Shown one piece after another: positions 1 through 10,746 of a stretch of 64,000 bases of DNA. The notes under the pieces were generated by a model that saw nothing but the letters and a program-made list of their open reading frames with translations, ran no database searches and was not told where the DNA came from. How positions within the stretch are numbered: position 1 is the stretch's first letter; the number at the start of each line of letters is the position of its first letter. The translations under genes and the position numbers were made by a program. Location: positions 1,805,001 to 1,869,000 of the forward strand of contig JALDNG010000025.1 in assembly GCA_024349245.1 (NCBI GenBank), given 5' to 3'. The DNA comes from Neodontobutis hainanensis. Lineage: Eukaryota; Chordata; Actinopteri; Gobiiformes; Odontobutidae.

Positions 1-156
1 GTTCTAAAACATAATATACCAATTCAATCTGAGGAGCTCTAGGATAAATGCAAGATTTGTGGAGAATTTGCATTAACATTAAAACTCCCTTCTGAATGAG
101 ACACTTGTTTGGGCTGATGGTTATTGCTCAGAGCTCTGTGCTCGTGTGGGACTCAC
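1..156 (-). other. prkch: 5' end of prkch intron 1
   Basis: This sequence lies directly downstream of the exon 1 splice donor (GTGAGT on the minus strand at 156-151). It is unique, AT-rich DNA with no recognisable exon or repeat. The rest of the gene lies to the left of the window. Confidence 0.8.
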
Positions 157-507
157 CCATCCCTCGAAGGTCTCGCCCGTGTTGGACTTCTGGATCAGGT
201 CCTCGAACTGGATGGTGCAGTTGGCCACAAAGTTGTCGTACCCGATGGGAGTCTCGTGGAAAACGGCCAGCTCAATGTGTGTGCCGTCGCTCACGTTCAG
301 GCAGAACTCCTCGTTGTACGTAGGCATGTTGGTCTTCTGCTTGGTGTGGGTCCGGCCGATCTTAAAGTCGTCCACCTTCACCACAATGTAGGGGTCCAGA
401 GCAGAGGGGGCTTTGTGGAAGATAACGGAGTGGCGCAGGGAGGTGGTGGTGGGCTTCAGATTCACCGCTTCGCCAATGCGCAGCTTCAGGTAACCATTAA
501 ACTTCAT
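157..507 (-). CDS. prkch: prkch coding exon 1: N-terminal C2 domain of protein kinase C eta
   Basis: The exon encodes the first 117 residues of a novel-type (calcium-independent, diacylglycerol-activated) protein kinase C. It opens MKFNGYLKLRIGEAV, has KQKTNMPTYNEEF in the middle, and continues ELAVFHETPIGYDNFVANC to TFEGW. This is the PKC epsilon/eta C2 fold; the MKFNGYL start and the TFEGW end fit eta better than epsilon. The C2 domain of novel PKCs takes part in membrane and protein targeting without binding calcium. The exon ends in phase 0 at a GTGAGT donor, as expected for exon 1. No nearby upstream in-frame ATG was seen, so the ATG at 507 is used; human PKC eta has a few extra residues before this Met. 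The C1 and kinase domains lie outside the window. Synteny with slc38a6 supports the eta assignment. Confidence 0.92.
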
Positions 508-930
508 CTTGAGAAGAAATTCTCGGCGACAAGAAGAAAGAGCAGAACTCAGGCAGACTAGTCTCTCACGCCCATCTCACGTCCGACAACACTTCTTCCA
601 CAAACCCTCACTTTAAACTAAAGTAAAGTTCCACATCTTCCGCCTCACTCTGTTGCGGCGTAACTATTGCACAGCGCCGTGCCGTCTCCGTGTGAGCCTG
701 TTTCAAGCGCTTCTGCAGTAAAAGGAAGCCACAACACTTACTGACACACCGCCGCCGAGGTTCCGCATTACGCACACACCGAACACAACCTGCAGCCGCT
801 CCACTACGTCACGAATGACACAAACAGTCACTACAATGACCATAATGCACCTCTCTGTGGACTTACCTAATCTGTTCGCGGAAAAACGTCTTCCTCTTGT
901 GGCTCCTCCGGAGAAATAAGTGACCTGTTG
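508..930 (-). promoter_or_regulatory. prkch: prkch 5' UTR and CpG-rich promoter region
   Basis: The flank upstream of the prkch start codon is much richer in CpG than its surroundings, for example GTTGCGGCGTAAC near 650 and CCGCCGCCGAGG near 750. It carries no repeat and no ORF continuing the protein. This fits a CpG-island type promoter plus 5' UTR. No TATA box at a convincing distance was identified, and the transcription start cannot be fixed from the sequence. Confidence 0.55.
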
Positions 931-948
931 ATCACATGAGGGTTTTAC

Positions 949-1140
949 ATTTATTAATTTTACATTTTACATTTAGTCATTTAGCTTTTATCCAAATCAA
1001 CTTACATTAAGGCTCCATTCACCAGTGCTACAGCTGGAACACCACTGGAGGCAAGGTGGTTAAGTGTCTTGCCCAAGGACACAATGACAGTATGAACTGT
1101 GGGGAGAGCGGGACTCGAACCATCTACCTTCCGGTTGAGG
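949..1140 (-). repeat. tRNA-derived SINE, 5'-truncated (TACATTTA-tail family)
   Basis: Read on the minus strand, the element has a tRNA-like head with a perfect pol III B box (GGTTCGAGTCC at 1121-1111), a body, and a tail ending in tandem ACATTTA-like motifs. Related copies occur at 15466-15649, 15920-16153 and 35968-36036, sharing the phrase about 'cttgcccaaggacaca' and the tail. The A box appears to be lost. Confidence 0.75.
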
Positions 1141-2249
1141 GCTTTCTGGTCTGTTTCTTACTGCATTTCAGGCCTTTGAGATCCAGACTGGCTCTTGCTT
1201 TAGGGTAGAGCCCTGAGCCAGCACACCCACCCGAGGAGTTGAGAGCAGAGGACATAAGGCCTGAATAAAGGCCTAGTGTGACTGCTTTTACATTATAGCT
1301 TTGGTGGACTATACATTTTTTTTCTAACCACACACTCCATGACATATTTTAGGGTCCTGACCTACAGCTGAGAAGGCTTTAGACTAAGAGCACCAAACCC
1401 ACCAGTCAAGAATAATGGGACAGAGAAAAGAAAAACTTAACAGCAAGAAGGTTGTGAGTTCAAACCCGGCCAACCCTGTCCTTTCTGTGAGGAGTCTGCA
1501 TGTCCTCCCTGTGTTACTGTGGGTTCTCTCTGGGTACCCCGGCTTCCTCCAAGGGCGTATCCCTCTAGAAAGATAAAAGCTCAACTCTCGTATCAGTTGA
1601 ACTGAGAATTGACAAAGTCTCCTTGAGTAAGAGATGAAACATCTTCACCTTGAAAACTGGGTCTTTTTAACCTTTTCTTCTGAATGCCCTGGATGACTGA
1701 GAACCTTACATTTTTTATTTCATCAAAGCAGAAAAGGTCCCTCTGATATTAATGGATGTGAGGGGTGGTGTTGGGATTTTAATGAAAGGATTTCTGGGTA
1801 ATGCAGTTTTGAATCATTAGAGGCAGCCCATAAGATGCATGGCTTCTGCAGAGTTTGAGGAGACCTTCAAGAAGAGCACAATGGTTTGATCTCAAGTCAT
1901 CTATTCTTTCACTTGTCAAAGTGAAATGGGTCTGGGATCCCTTCTAAAAATCCTGTCGGTCTAATGGTACGTGTTTGTCTAAAATAGGATGGGCTTCTTT
2001 TCTCTGTTTAGTTGTATGTCTGTGCAGTGTCTAGAGATAAAAAAAAACTTCTTTGGGCTCTTAAGTGCTTTATGTGCATCAAGAGATTTTTTACTGTGAC
2101 TGTATAAAGATACTAAATAATAAGGCTTGACTCCTTATACAACGCCTCAGCCATTTGAACACTTTATATAAAACTGGACAGTCCTTAATGGTTCTTTTTA
2201 ATGAATGCAGCCCAAGGCCAGGTAGCTTTAGAGCTCATAACATAAATTC
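1141..2249. other. Intergenic, mostly unique
   Basis: Apart from the SINE fragment at 1438-1555, nothing codes here. The ORFs are short and have no family resemblance. Confidence 0.6.
1438..1555 (+). repeat. Fragment of tRNA-derived SINE (ATTCATTC-tail family)
   Basis: The fragment matches the middle of the longer copy at 8463-8860 in reverse orientation. Shared phrases are 'agcaagaaggt..tgagttcaaa' and the run through 'tgtgggttctctctgggta'. Both ends are missing. Confidence 0.65.
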
Positions 2250-3722
2250 ATAAACATTTGTTTGTGCTTGGTCCCATACTTTTTTCACTATATGTTAGAT
2301 AATTGGGACAAATCATCAGACGTTATGGAGTGAACTTCCACTGTTATGTCGATGATACACAGCTGTATCTACCAATAAAAGCGACTAATTCTCCTGACAT
2401 CATGCGTCTAGAGGCCTGCCTCGTTTCAATTAAAACATGGATGTCTCAAAACTTCCTCCATTTGAACGCGGATAAAACAGAGGTCTTGTTTATTGGTCCT
2501 GCCAGTCATCGGCACAAGTTCAACAATCTTACTGTCTCAATCAACAACTGTGTGTTGGAGCACGGCAACACTTTGAGGAACCTCAATGTCATTTTTGACC
2601 CCACACTATCTCTGCAGCAGCACATTAGTGAGGTCACTAAACTGGGCTTTTTTCACTAGAGAAATATCTCAAAAATTCGCTCCTGCCTCTCTTTAGCTGA
2701 TGCTGAAATTCTCATTCATGCATTTGTCACATCCAGGCTGGACTACTGTAATGCGTTATTCTCTGGACTGCCGAAGAAAAGTACTCACAGACTACAAATG
2801 GTCCAAAATACAGCCGCCAGACTTTTAACAAAGACCAGGAAGTTTGATCACATTACTGGCTTCATTACACTGGCTTTACATTCTATTCATGTTAGAGCTG
2901 ATTTCAAAGTTCTCTTGTTAACCTATAAAATCCTTTGTGGACGCGCGCCCTCTTACCTATCTGACCTTATCACCTGGTATACTCCAGCTCGTACCCTTCG
3001 CTCTCAGGACGCTGGCCTCCTTCAACTTCCTCGAATTAAGAAGAAGTCTACTGGCTACAGAGCCTTTTCTTATAGAGCCCCATTTTTGTGGAATGGGCTC
3101 CCGGTGGAAGTGCGGCGATCTGACTCTGTTGAGATTTTGAAAAGCAAACTCAAAACATACTTATTTCACCAAACGTATGGAGACTGATTGATCATAGGGT
3201 TAGGTTTACACTGGTTGTAGCTGTAGGTACACACTCAACCGCTGATATTATTATTACATCTGCCTATTTTCAGTAGTATTTAGCACTTTTTTTTCCTTTC
3301 TACCTCCTCTTAGGGTGGACAAAAACCCTCCCCCTGGACTCTGCTCCAGTGTGAGGACCCACAGCTCATCTTTTATCTACCTTGATGTTGGCTGAGGTCC
3401 CATCCACCTTACACACACAGACAGAGTGGACATTGTCAACATATATGTTTTTTTTTGTGAATATGTTTGTTTAATTCTATGTATTTTTTCATCTTTCCTG
3501 GACACATTCTTGCACGGCCTGTCCGTCCTGGGAGTGGATCCCTCCTTCTGTGGTTCTCCCTGAGGTTTCTCTTTTTTCCCGGCTGGATTTTTTTGGAGTT
3601 TTTCCTCACCCTGATGGAGGGTCTAAGGACAGGGGATGTTGTCTAGTGCAGTCTGTTAAAGCCCTTTGAGGCGGCTGTAGTTGTGATATTGGGCTATACA
3701 AAAATAAATGTCTTGTCTTGAC
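2250..3722 (+). mobile_element. 5'-truncated L2/CR1-like LINE (RT C-terminus and 3' end)
   Basis: The element begins inside the reverse transcriptase, at a degraded LGPxLFSxYML block. It then has FHCYVDDTQLYL (the YADD active-site box with A to V), NADKTEVLFIGP, a frameshift near 2655, and SRLDYCNALFSGLPKK, VQNTAARLLTKTRK and LWNGLPVEVRRSDS up to a stop at 3184. A long 3' UTR ends in 'gggctatacaaaaataaa' followed by short TCTTG repeats, the usual end of L2-type elements. It is dead because of truncation, frameshifts and the altered YADD box. Confidence 0.85.
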
Positions 3723-5026
3723 TCTGTATAGGTTGGACTGGAAGCTGTGAGGCACCCTGACATTTTTGTAAAAGTTTTACTATTTTATCTATTTATTTTG
3801 CTGCTATCAAAAAGTCTGCTCCAAACTGAATTTTGTGGTATGTTTTATGTAATGACAAAAAATTCTAATTTGCAATATAATCCTATTTTTTAAATAAAAA
3901 ACATTTGTCAAAAACTATTATTGTAAAACCTTTTTAAATTAGAATTTTACAGTTGCCCAAAATGAACAAACCAAACTAGAATATGTGTGTGACTTTACTA
4001 ATACTGTACATTATTACTTTTCATTTCTTCATAAATTTTAGTTTGTGTTTACTGTGTTCCATTAGTACAGTTCCTTCTCCTCTTCACATGCCTCTGTTAT
4101 TCCTCTGACTCAATCTGTAAAGGTGCTGTTGCTTCATCCATAAACGCCACCATCAAAGTCTGACTTTACTGATGTTAGACGTGACCCCTGACCCCGCTAT
4201 GCCAAGCGTCCACTGTGCTCCAGCTGTTTGAAATAACAGGGCTCTGAAACGTCCCTGGGACACAGAGGGTCCTGTAAACAGCTCTTAGACGTGACCTCAG
4301 CAACGGCTCGGGGTCGTACTGACACAGAGGGGGGGGGCTCGCTCTCGACTATTAACACCACTCCCTCAAACGTTCTTCGGACTTGTCGAGATCAGGAGAA
4401 AACAGTTCACACCTGACGCCCAAACTGTCCGGGACCATGAGAGATGTCATGCATTCACAACCGTCATGTTTATTAGAGCAACAGTATGGACGTTTTTCAG
4501 GGTTCACCCTCTAAAGGGCACTGTTGCACTCACAGGCCTTGCAGGATATACTGTATGCATGTGGGCAACCTGTTCCTGTAGTTTCTTTTTTCTTTTTGTG
4601 CTGTTTCTCTGCATAAACAGATGCATCCAGTGCTAGAATAGACACTTTCTCTGTATTTTCAGCCTCCCCTGATGACAGCAGTGTAGACCAACTGCCAATG
4701 AGCGCGTCTCAAACTCGAGATCCTCTTCTGTGTCAGCTGTGATTAGCCCAAGTTTTCATCATGTGCTGTTAGCTCAATGGGCTGTTAGCATTATGGTCTT
4801 AGTTTTCACAGATGAATCCTGATGAATAATATTAGGAGATCAAACTGTTTATCACCAATACACAAAGAAATGCCCTACTGTCCGTTTATAAAGGTGTTTA
4901 TGGTTTACAAATGAATTGTGAGGATGCTGACAATTGTTGCTGAAATGTCTTACAAAGGGATGTCTTGGGGCAGGGCTCGGACCAACCTCCCGGCTAGAGG
5001 ACAACCGCTCTACCACCTGAGCCTTA
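3723..5026. other. Intergenic, no gene seen
   Basis: The stretch is AT-rich (3723-4080) and then unique sequence of mixed composition. It contains a short G-run near 4325. No exon, RNA gene or repeat family was recognised. Confidence 0.5.
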
Positions 5027-5110
5027 GCATGGTGGCAGAGTGGTTAGCACTCCTGCCTCTCAGCAGAAGGCCCTGGGTTTGGGTCCTGGGTTCACCTGTG
5101 CCTGCTCCCC
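5027..5110 (+). repeat. SINE head fragment (ATTCATTC-tail family)
   Basis: The sequence carries the tRNA-like start GGTGGCAGAGTGGTTAGCAC with an A box, followed by a degraded B box region. It matches the head of the copy at 8463-8860. The body and tail are absent. Confidence 0.65.
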
Positions 5111-8100
5111 CACCACTAAAAACATGTACAATCGATCCCCTGAGGAATCAAAGATTATAAAATTAACATACTGATTATCTTTTTGATCATATTTGACCTT
5201 TCTTTAATTTTCTTTTGTTATTTTGTGGTTTCAAAGATCAAACATCTCAAATAAAAGTTATAATTTTATTTTGTTCCCTACTCTTGTATATAACTATATA
5301 TAATCACTGGTAGTGGTTGAATTTTATTTTAAAATAAAGGTATTTGGACATCTGCTCTACTCACTTTTTTCTATAAAAGTAATGTTATTCTTACTGTTTT
5401 ATGTCAGAGATAATGAGGCGTACAGTATTTTGAGCAGTAGTTGCATTTCTTACTGCCATAGGTTTGTCCAGCAGAGGGCAAACTAAGACTGCCGACTGCT
5501 CATGTCTTCCCCTGTTAATCTAGAATCTTTGACTTCATCGTGTTTTGTGCTGGAGCCAGACCTGGCATTTTTACAGCGCTTTTACAGGATGATTTGTTTC
5601 CTCACTTTGTGCATTCTTCTTCTTTTTCTCATTCCCTCCATAGAATGGTTTGTGTGAGTGGAGTTATATACCCACGGGAGGCTACAGACTTTAAGTACAT
5701 GAAAACACAGTCATGTGCTCCATTACACTCCAGAAACACACATTCAAACTGATGTATCATTTCAACATGACAAAGGTTTATAGCACAGGCATCGCTACCA
5801 AAAGCCCCCATATATCAAACTGGAGTAATTCTCCACTTTGGCCTTAATTCCAGCCACCTGTTGAGTTTCCACATTCACTTCCCAGTCTGTGCTCCAGTTT
5901 ATGTGCATGTAACCCCGGACAGCTCAATCCGTTGGCTCCATGCCCAGGTACACCCTATAGCTGCAGCTAATGAAGCAGAGCATTGGTACCACACAGGGCA
6001 GCGGGGAATACAGGCGGGACTGGCGCGCACAAGTTCATTGCCAGCCTCCCCGAAGCCTGCTGACAGAGGTCCTGTGGGAGCAGTATACAGCCCAAAGACG
6101 CCTGCTCCATCACAGCCCACTTCTCCATCAGTCACTGAGTCAGCAGCAGGAGTGGCCTGTCCAATCAGGAGAGTCCAGGCCCCACTCACACGTCCCGTAT
6201 GGAAGCTGACCTAAGGCCCACTTTCACCTCACACTCTGCTGTAGGAATGTCTCTGCTGGACTCAGACATGCTCCATAAATCTCACCTGTAACAATCGACC
6301 TTATCCACAGCTCATCTTTACAGCCAGTGTTTGAACTGAGAAACAAAGACATGTAGAAATAAAGTCTAGGTCTTGAAAGAATTCAAAGCAACACAATTTT
6401 ACCTTCTAGACCCATCCTAAACATCCTAGTTATTATTACATTTGCAATGAGGTGATGGGTTCTATATGGTTATGTCTTCTTACATTTACATAGAGGAGAA
6501 CCGTCGAACCAGCTCTGTCTTTTAAATGTTTTATGGAAGAATTGAAAACTACTATAGTAAAGGTTTTCAGGCTCCATAATTTGCGGTAAAAAGTAAACAG
6601 TAAAAGTAAAGCACACAAGTAAACAGATTGGTACTCAGCACAGACTTATAGAACGCTCTTGTGTTTGATGAAGTTCAAACTTCCTGAAACACAGTGAAGC
6701 TGCTCCTGAGAGTGTGGAGGAATGTCAGAGTGGACAGTGGAGGCTACACAGAGGGTGGGGGCTGTGTCACAGGCCTTTTCCAGCTAATTGGCTCCAGATG
6801 TGCAGCAGCGTGGCCCCTGCGCCAGCGAGGCGTCAGGGCCGCATTAAGAGCTCAGCCCAGGGCTCGGCCCAGAGCAGAGCTCCCCCCCACTTACCCCTCA
6901 GCCTAAGAACATAGTTTGGCCCAAGCCACATACTGTGCAGTGACCAGCGGGCCTCGGTCAGGCTCAGCCCTGCTCATCTTCTGCCAAAATAACCAGGCAG
7001 TGTCTGAACACTGGAAATCCCCTGTGTTTGTTTACCCAGAGATGATTTCACTCAGCCTTCATTTCTCTGTGAACAATACAACGTCTCAGTTATTCTCTTT
7101 CCAAAGTTTGTGATGTTGCAGTGACTATAGTGACAGTCATTCTGCTATTGTTGTGAGCTGTCAGGTGAAGAACGAGTCAGGCAACTGAACACAGACAGCA
7201 CACAATACTGCAACCTCAACAGCAGCTGTGTCTGTGATGAGTGACAGCCTTGTTCTTTCAAAACATCATGCACCCACCTACACTTGTGCTATAGAAAACA
7301 AGTCTAAAGCAAGCACAAATACAAGTTTGATATATATAGTAAAGAAAAGAGCACTAAATATAAACTTAGCATGTTGTCCTATTGTGTTTCAGCCATTAGT
7401 GTCCCAAAAGGAAAGAGTACTTGTCCTTGTTCTGGAAAATATGATTGAGTTAATAACAGAAATGTGAGAATGTAAAAAATAAATTTGACCCGAGCCTCAA
7501 AGTGAGATCTCAGATGGAGGAATGCTCTTACTGTGACAAACGGGCTGTGTTTACTGATGGAGCGAGCAAATCGATTCAAAGTGGAAAAGGAGGCTGAGAC
7601 AAACTGGGGAAATGGAAGAAAAGAAAAATTTCATTAATGACCACTTCTTCAGGAATGACACTTTTACTGTGTATTGATGACATTGACTGAGCTGAGGTGG
7701 GCCACTGTGACTAACAGGAAAGAGCACTCATCATGCCAACAGCATTTAGGGCTTATGTGAGAAGACCCTCGGAGCACCTTCAGTCAGGAATGTCTGTTCA
7801 ACAAGATCAGGCGGTAAACACAAAGCAGATGTCGGACATGCTCTCTGCTCCGCTGCATGAGTAGCTCATGTTAGTATTGGGAAGTGTAATAGGTGAAACT
7901 CTGGGATATAACAAACCCAAAGTGACTCAAAATCAAAAGTCAAGTCAATTCAATTCTATTCTTCTGAAATCCTTGATAATAAAGACTATGGTATGCATTA
8001 AGGTTTACTGTTTCTCTAAATTTTCCTGTTACAGTGTGCTGTCAGGTTCTCCTCAAATACAAGACATTAAAACACAGAAGAGTGAGACTAACAGGAGTGT

Positions 8101-8462
8101 CTTTTCAGCCCACCATCACAGCTCTGGGACATGGTGTAGTCATTCTGCTGGACCTGGGCCCATGTGCAAGTGAGTTTAACTCAACAAAAACAGCCCTCCC
8201 CCCACCTTTACAACACCAAGAGGGGAACTGAATTTTTCTTCTGCTTTGGCTCAATTCCTAAATGAGAAAAGCATTTCTCAAAACATTCAGCTCAAATCTC
8301 TGAAAGGTTAATGTGTGGCCCTCACAACGGTTTGTTTTATATTGTTTCAGACAAAATTGCCTTGTGTTGTGACATCTGTACAAATGTGTCGGATAAAACC
8401 ATCAGACATCTTTGCAGTTAAAACACCATCAGTGACAGAGGTTGTTTTTTTATGTCTATGAC
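5111..8462. other. Intergenic, no gene seen
   Basis: This is unique DNA between prkch and slc38a6. The short ORFs around 5540-6210 and 6690-7110 show no family resemblance, no flanking splice logic and no start context. Regulatory elements may exist but cannot be identified without alignment. Confidence 0.5.
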
Positions 8463-8860
8463 ATTCATTCATTCATTTTCTACCGCTTTGTCCCGTTAGG
8501 GGTCGCGGGTGACTGGAGCCTATCCCAGCAGCTTTGGGCCTGAGGCGGGATACACCCTGGACAGTGGCCAGTTAGTCGCAGGGCTGACATTTAGAGACAG
8601 ACAGTGACAGATAATCATTCACTCTCACTTTCATTCACTAGGGACATTTTAGAGTTGCCGATTAACCTGTACATGCATGTCTTTAGACGGTGGGAGGAAG
8701 CCGGAGTACCCGGAGAGAACCCACAGTAACACGCGGAGGACATACAGACTCCTCACAGAAAGACCAGAGTCAGCCAAGAATATTTGAGTCGGCCGGGTTT
8801 TGAACTCATGACCTTCTTGCTGTAAGGCAGGAGTGCTAACCACTCTGCCACGTGCACCCT
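8463..8860 (-). repeat. tRNA-derived SINE, near full length (ATTCATTC-tail family)
   Basis: On the minus strand the element opens with a tRNA-like head: A box TGGCAGAGTGG near 8851 and B box-like AGTTCAAAACC near 8805. The body contains 'gagaacccac' and 'tgcatgtc', and the tail ends in ATTCATTC repeats. Copies or fragments recur at 1438, 5027, 61330 and 63395. Confidence 0.8.
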
Positions 8861-9233
8861 GTGTTTTTACATAGATGTAAATTTTTTGGATCATTATAAC
8901 TATAATTAGTGACAAACATGTTCAAAGCCTGGCCCAGGGACCAGTCATGGCACAGGGTGAAATTGTTTTGTGGCCTTTGGTTTAAGAAATAAAATGAGAT
9001 AGCTATAAACAATTGCAAGTTTTGTTATGTTCTGAACTTTTTGTAAACATAGTGCCATTACAGATACAACAATGAAAATGTGTCTGGGCGTGCCCATTAT
9101 GACTCAAACAACAACAAAAATTCACCAACACAAAAAAAATAAATTTGAAACATAAACGGAACATGGATGAACCATTGAATTTGTATAAAAAATGACCCAA
9201 AGCCATTGAGGAAAAATTGTAACTTGTAAACCA
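8861..9233. other. Intergenic, no gene seen
   Basis: AT-rich unique sequence without a recognisable feature. Confidence 0.5.
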
Positions 9234-9517
9234 TTAAAGTGGCACTTTGCAGCTCTGCCATGATGAATGTCTGAGACTGACTGGAGTGACTGTTTATGTG
9301 TGTTGTGTTGTTAAGCAACTCGTTTCATGTGAGATCCGAGACTCCCGCGAGACTTTTTGAATCCAAGATGCGGCGGGGTTGCTGGCTGTTTTTTCCACTA
9401 AGAGGCGCCAGAGGGGTTTGGGACAGACCCCCTTCACCACAAAATAAGCCATTAACCCATCACAATGACTCCGAAGCTGTTATGTTGGGGTAAAAATCCT
9501 GCAAAGTGCCTCTTTAA
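9234..9517. mobile_element. TTAA-flanked MITE, 276 bp
   Basis: The element is bounded by TTAA on both sides (9234-9237 and 9514-9517). Its ends are inverted: AGTGGCACTTTGCAG at the left, and AGAGGCACTTTGCAG when the right end is read on the other strand, one mismatch in 15. It has no coding capacity. TTAA target duplication points to a piggyBac- or Kolobok-type transposase acting in trans; the superfamily is an inference. Confidence 0.75.
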
Positions 9518-10662
9518 GTAAAATATGATCTGCTGTGAACAGAGTCAGACACTAGGTGGGAATCTTGTGTTGCATTTGTGTTCAGCTCTGTGGTACGGGC
9601 TGAGGGGCCATGGTATTTTTTATAAAAGAGCATGAGTTACAACAAACAGATAACAACAGTGACAGACAGCTGATAGCGGCGCTTAGAAGAACGGAGCAGC
9701 TCCATATCAGGTCACACTTATCCCCCTCCAACACCTAAACACACACGACTCGAAATGGTGCTGTGTGGAGGTATAGGATATTTCCTGGGCGGTGGTCCAC
9801 CCTTTTATAAGAGCGTGAAGGGCGGGTGGCAGCTGGTGAGACGCCGTCTAATTCCTTCCATTAAAAGCAGGAGTGGGGTGGCCTCAGGATTCAGAGACAA
9901 TCCAAACATCCCCGTGATTAGAAACGTACAGGCATGTGGTCTTCGTTAGGCGCAGACTGAGCCCAATGTGGAGGAGCACAGGGATGGAGCCTGTCAATCA
10001 AATACACAGTAACATGAGGAGCCAGGTGACAAAATGTAAAGGTTAGGTGCACAAATGTAGAAATATTCCCTTTTATTAAACAATTATCAGCTGAGTGAGG
10101 AATGTGAAAAAGTAGCAGCAGAATAATCAAACTTGATCAACAAAAGAACATACTTAAAATGCATACAATTATAGATTGATTATAGATTGCCCAAAAACTC
10201 ATCATTTGTAAATCATTATATTGCACAAGTGTCAAAAGTCATAAAGTGTAAAATCATCCATCCCACAGAGGAAAATATAACAGCTTTTCTGAAATATTAT
10301 CTGTATATATAGATTAAAAACTCTGGAACCTTTTCATAAACAGACTTGGCAAATACAAAATAATGTGCAAAATGTGTATAAAATGTAGACAGAAAAGGTT
10401 TGGCCCATAAACAAACAAAGCATCACAGTGATAATAAACTGTCACTTTCCACAAGCTTTCAAATTTTAATAGCCTTTTTCAGTGATTAAAAAAAAAAATA
10501 AGTGTTTGTCTTTGGTTTCTGCCCTTGCTCTGAAAATTGAAAAGTAATGTATTAGTCTTTGCCAGAGGTAATACGTGTTCATCTTCTCCAGTCTCATGCG
10601 TCTTTGGTGTGATTTTCTTCTTCTGTTGGGCCTTGTTTGTGACAGAGGGTTTGTAAGGGGCG
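9518..10662 (-). other. slc38a6: slc38a6 3' UTR and flank
   Basis: The stretch holds the slc38a6 3' UTR downstream of the TGA. Two polyadenylation signals are possible on the minus strand: ATTAAA at 10470-10465, about 190 nt past the stop, and AATAAA at 10077-10072, about 585 nt past it. Sequence alone cannot choose between them. The part below about 10050 is intergenic with no gene seen. Confidence 0.45.
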
Positions 10663-10746
10663 TCAGGAGCTCTGGGCCCACATCATGATGATCACAGTCA
10701 TACTGACGGCTCCCATGATCAAACCAAAAATCGATAGCAGCGCAGC
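10663..10746 (-). CDS. slc38a6: slc38a6 exon 16 (last)
   Basis: The exon encodes residues 425-451, a hydrophobic final membrane segment (LLSIFGLIMGAVSMTVIIMM) ending WAQSS and then TGA at 10665-10663. The acceptor is TTTCCAG. Confidence 0.9.
   Translation of the reverse strand, partial: AALLSIFGLIMGAVSMTVIIMMWAQSS

Noticed and set aside
124..561. 145-codon plus-strand ORF over the prkch exon
   Set aside because: It is an antisense shadow of the C2-domain exon, which has clear homology and a splice donor on the minus strand.
5861..6214. Overlapping ORFs on both strands near 5.9-6.2 kb
   Set aside because: They have no family resemblance and no splice or start support. Both strands are open because of local composition.
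508..10662. tmem30b between prkch and slc38a6
   Set aside because: No open frame of the right size or with the family's blocks was seen on either strand.
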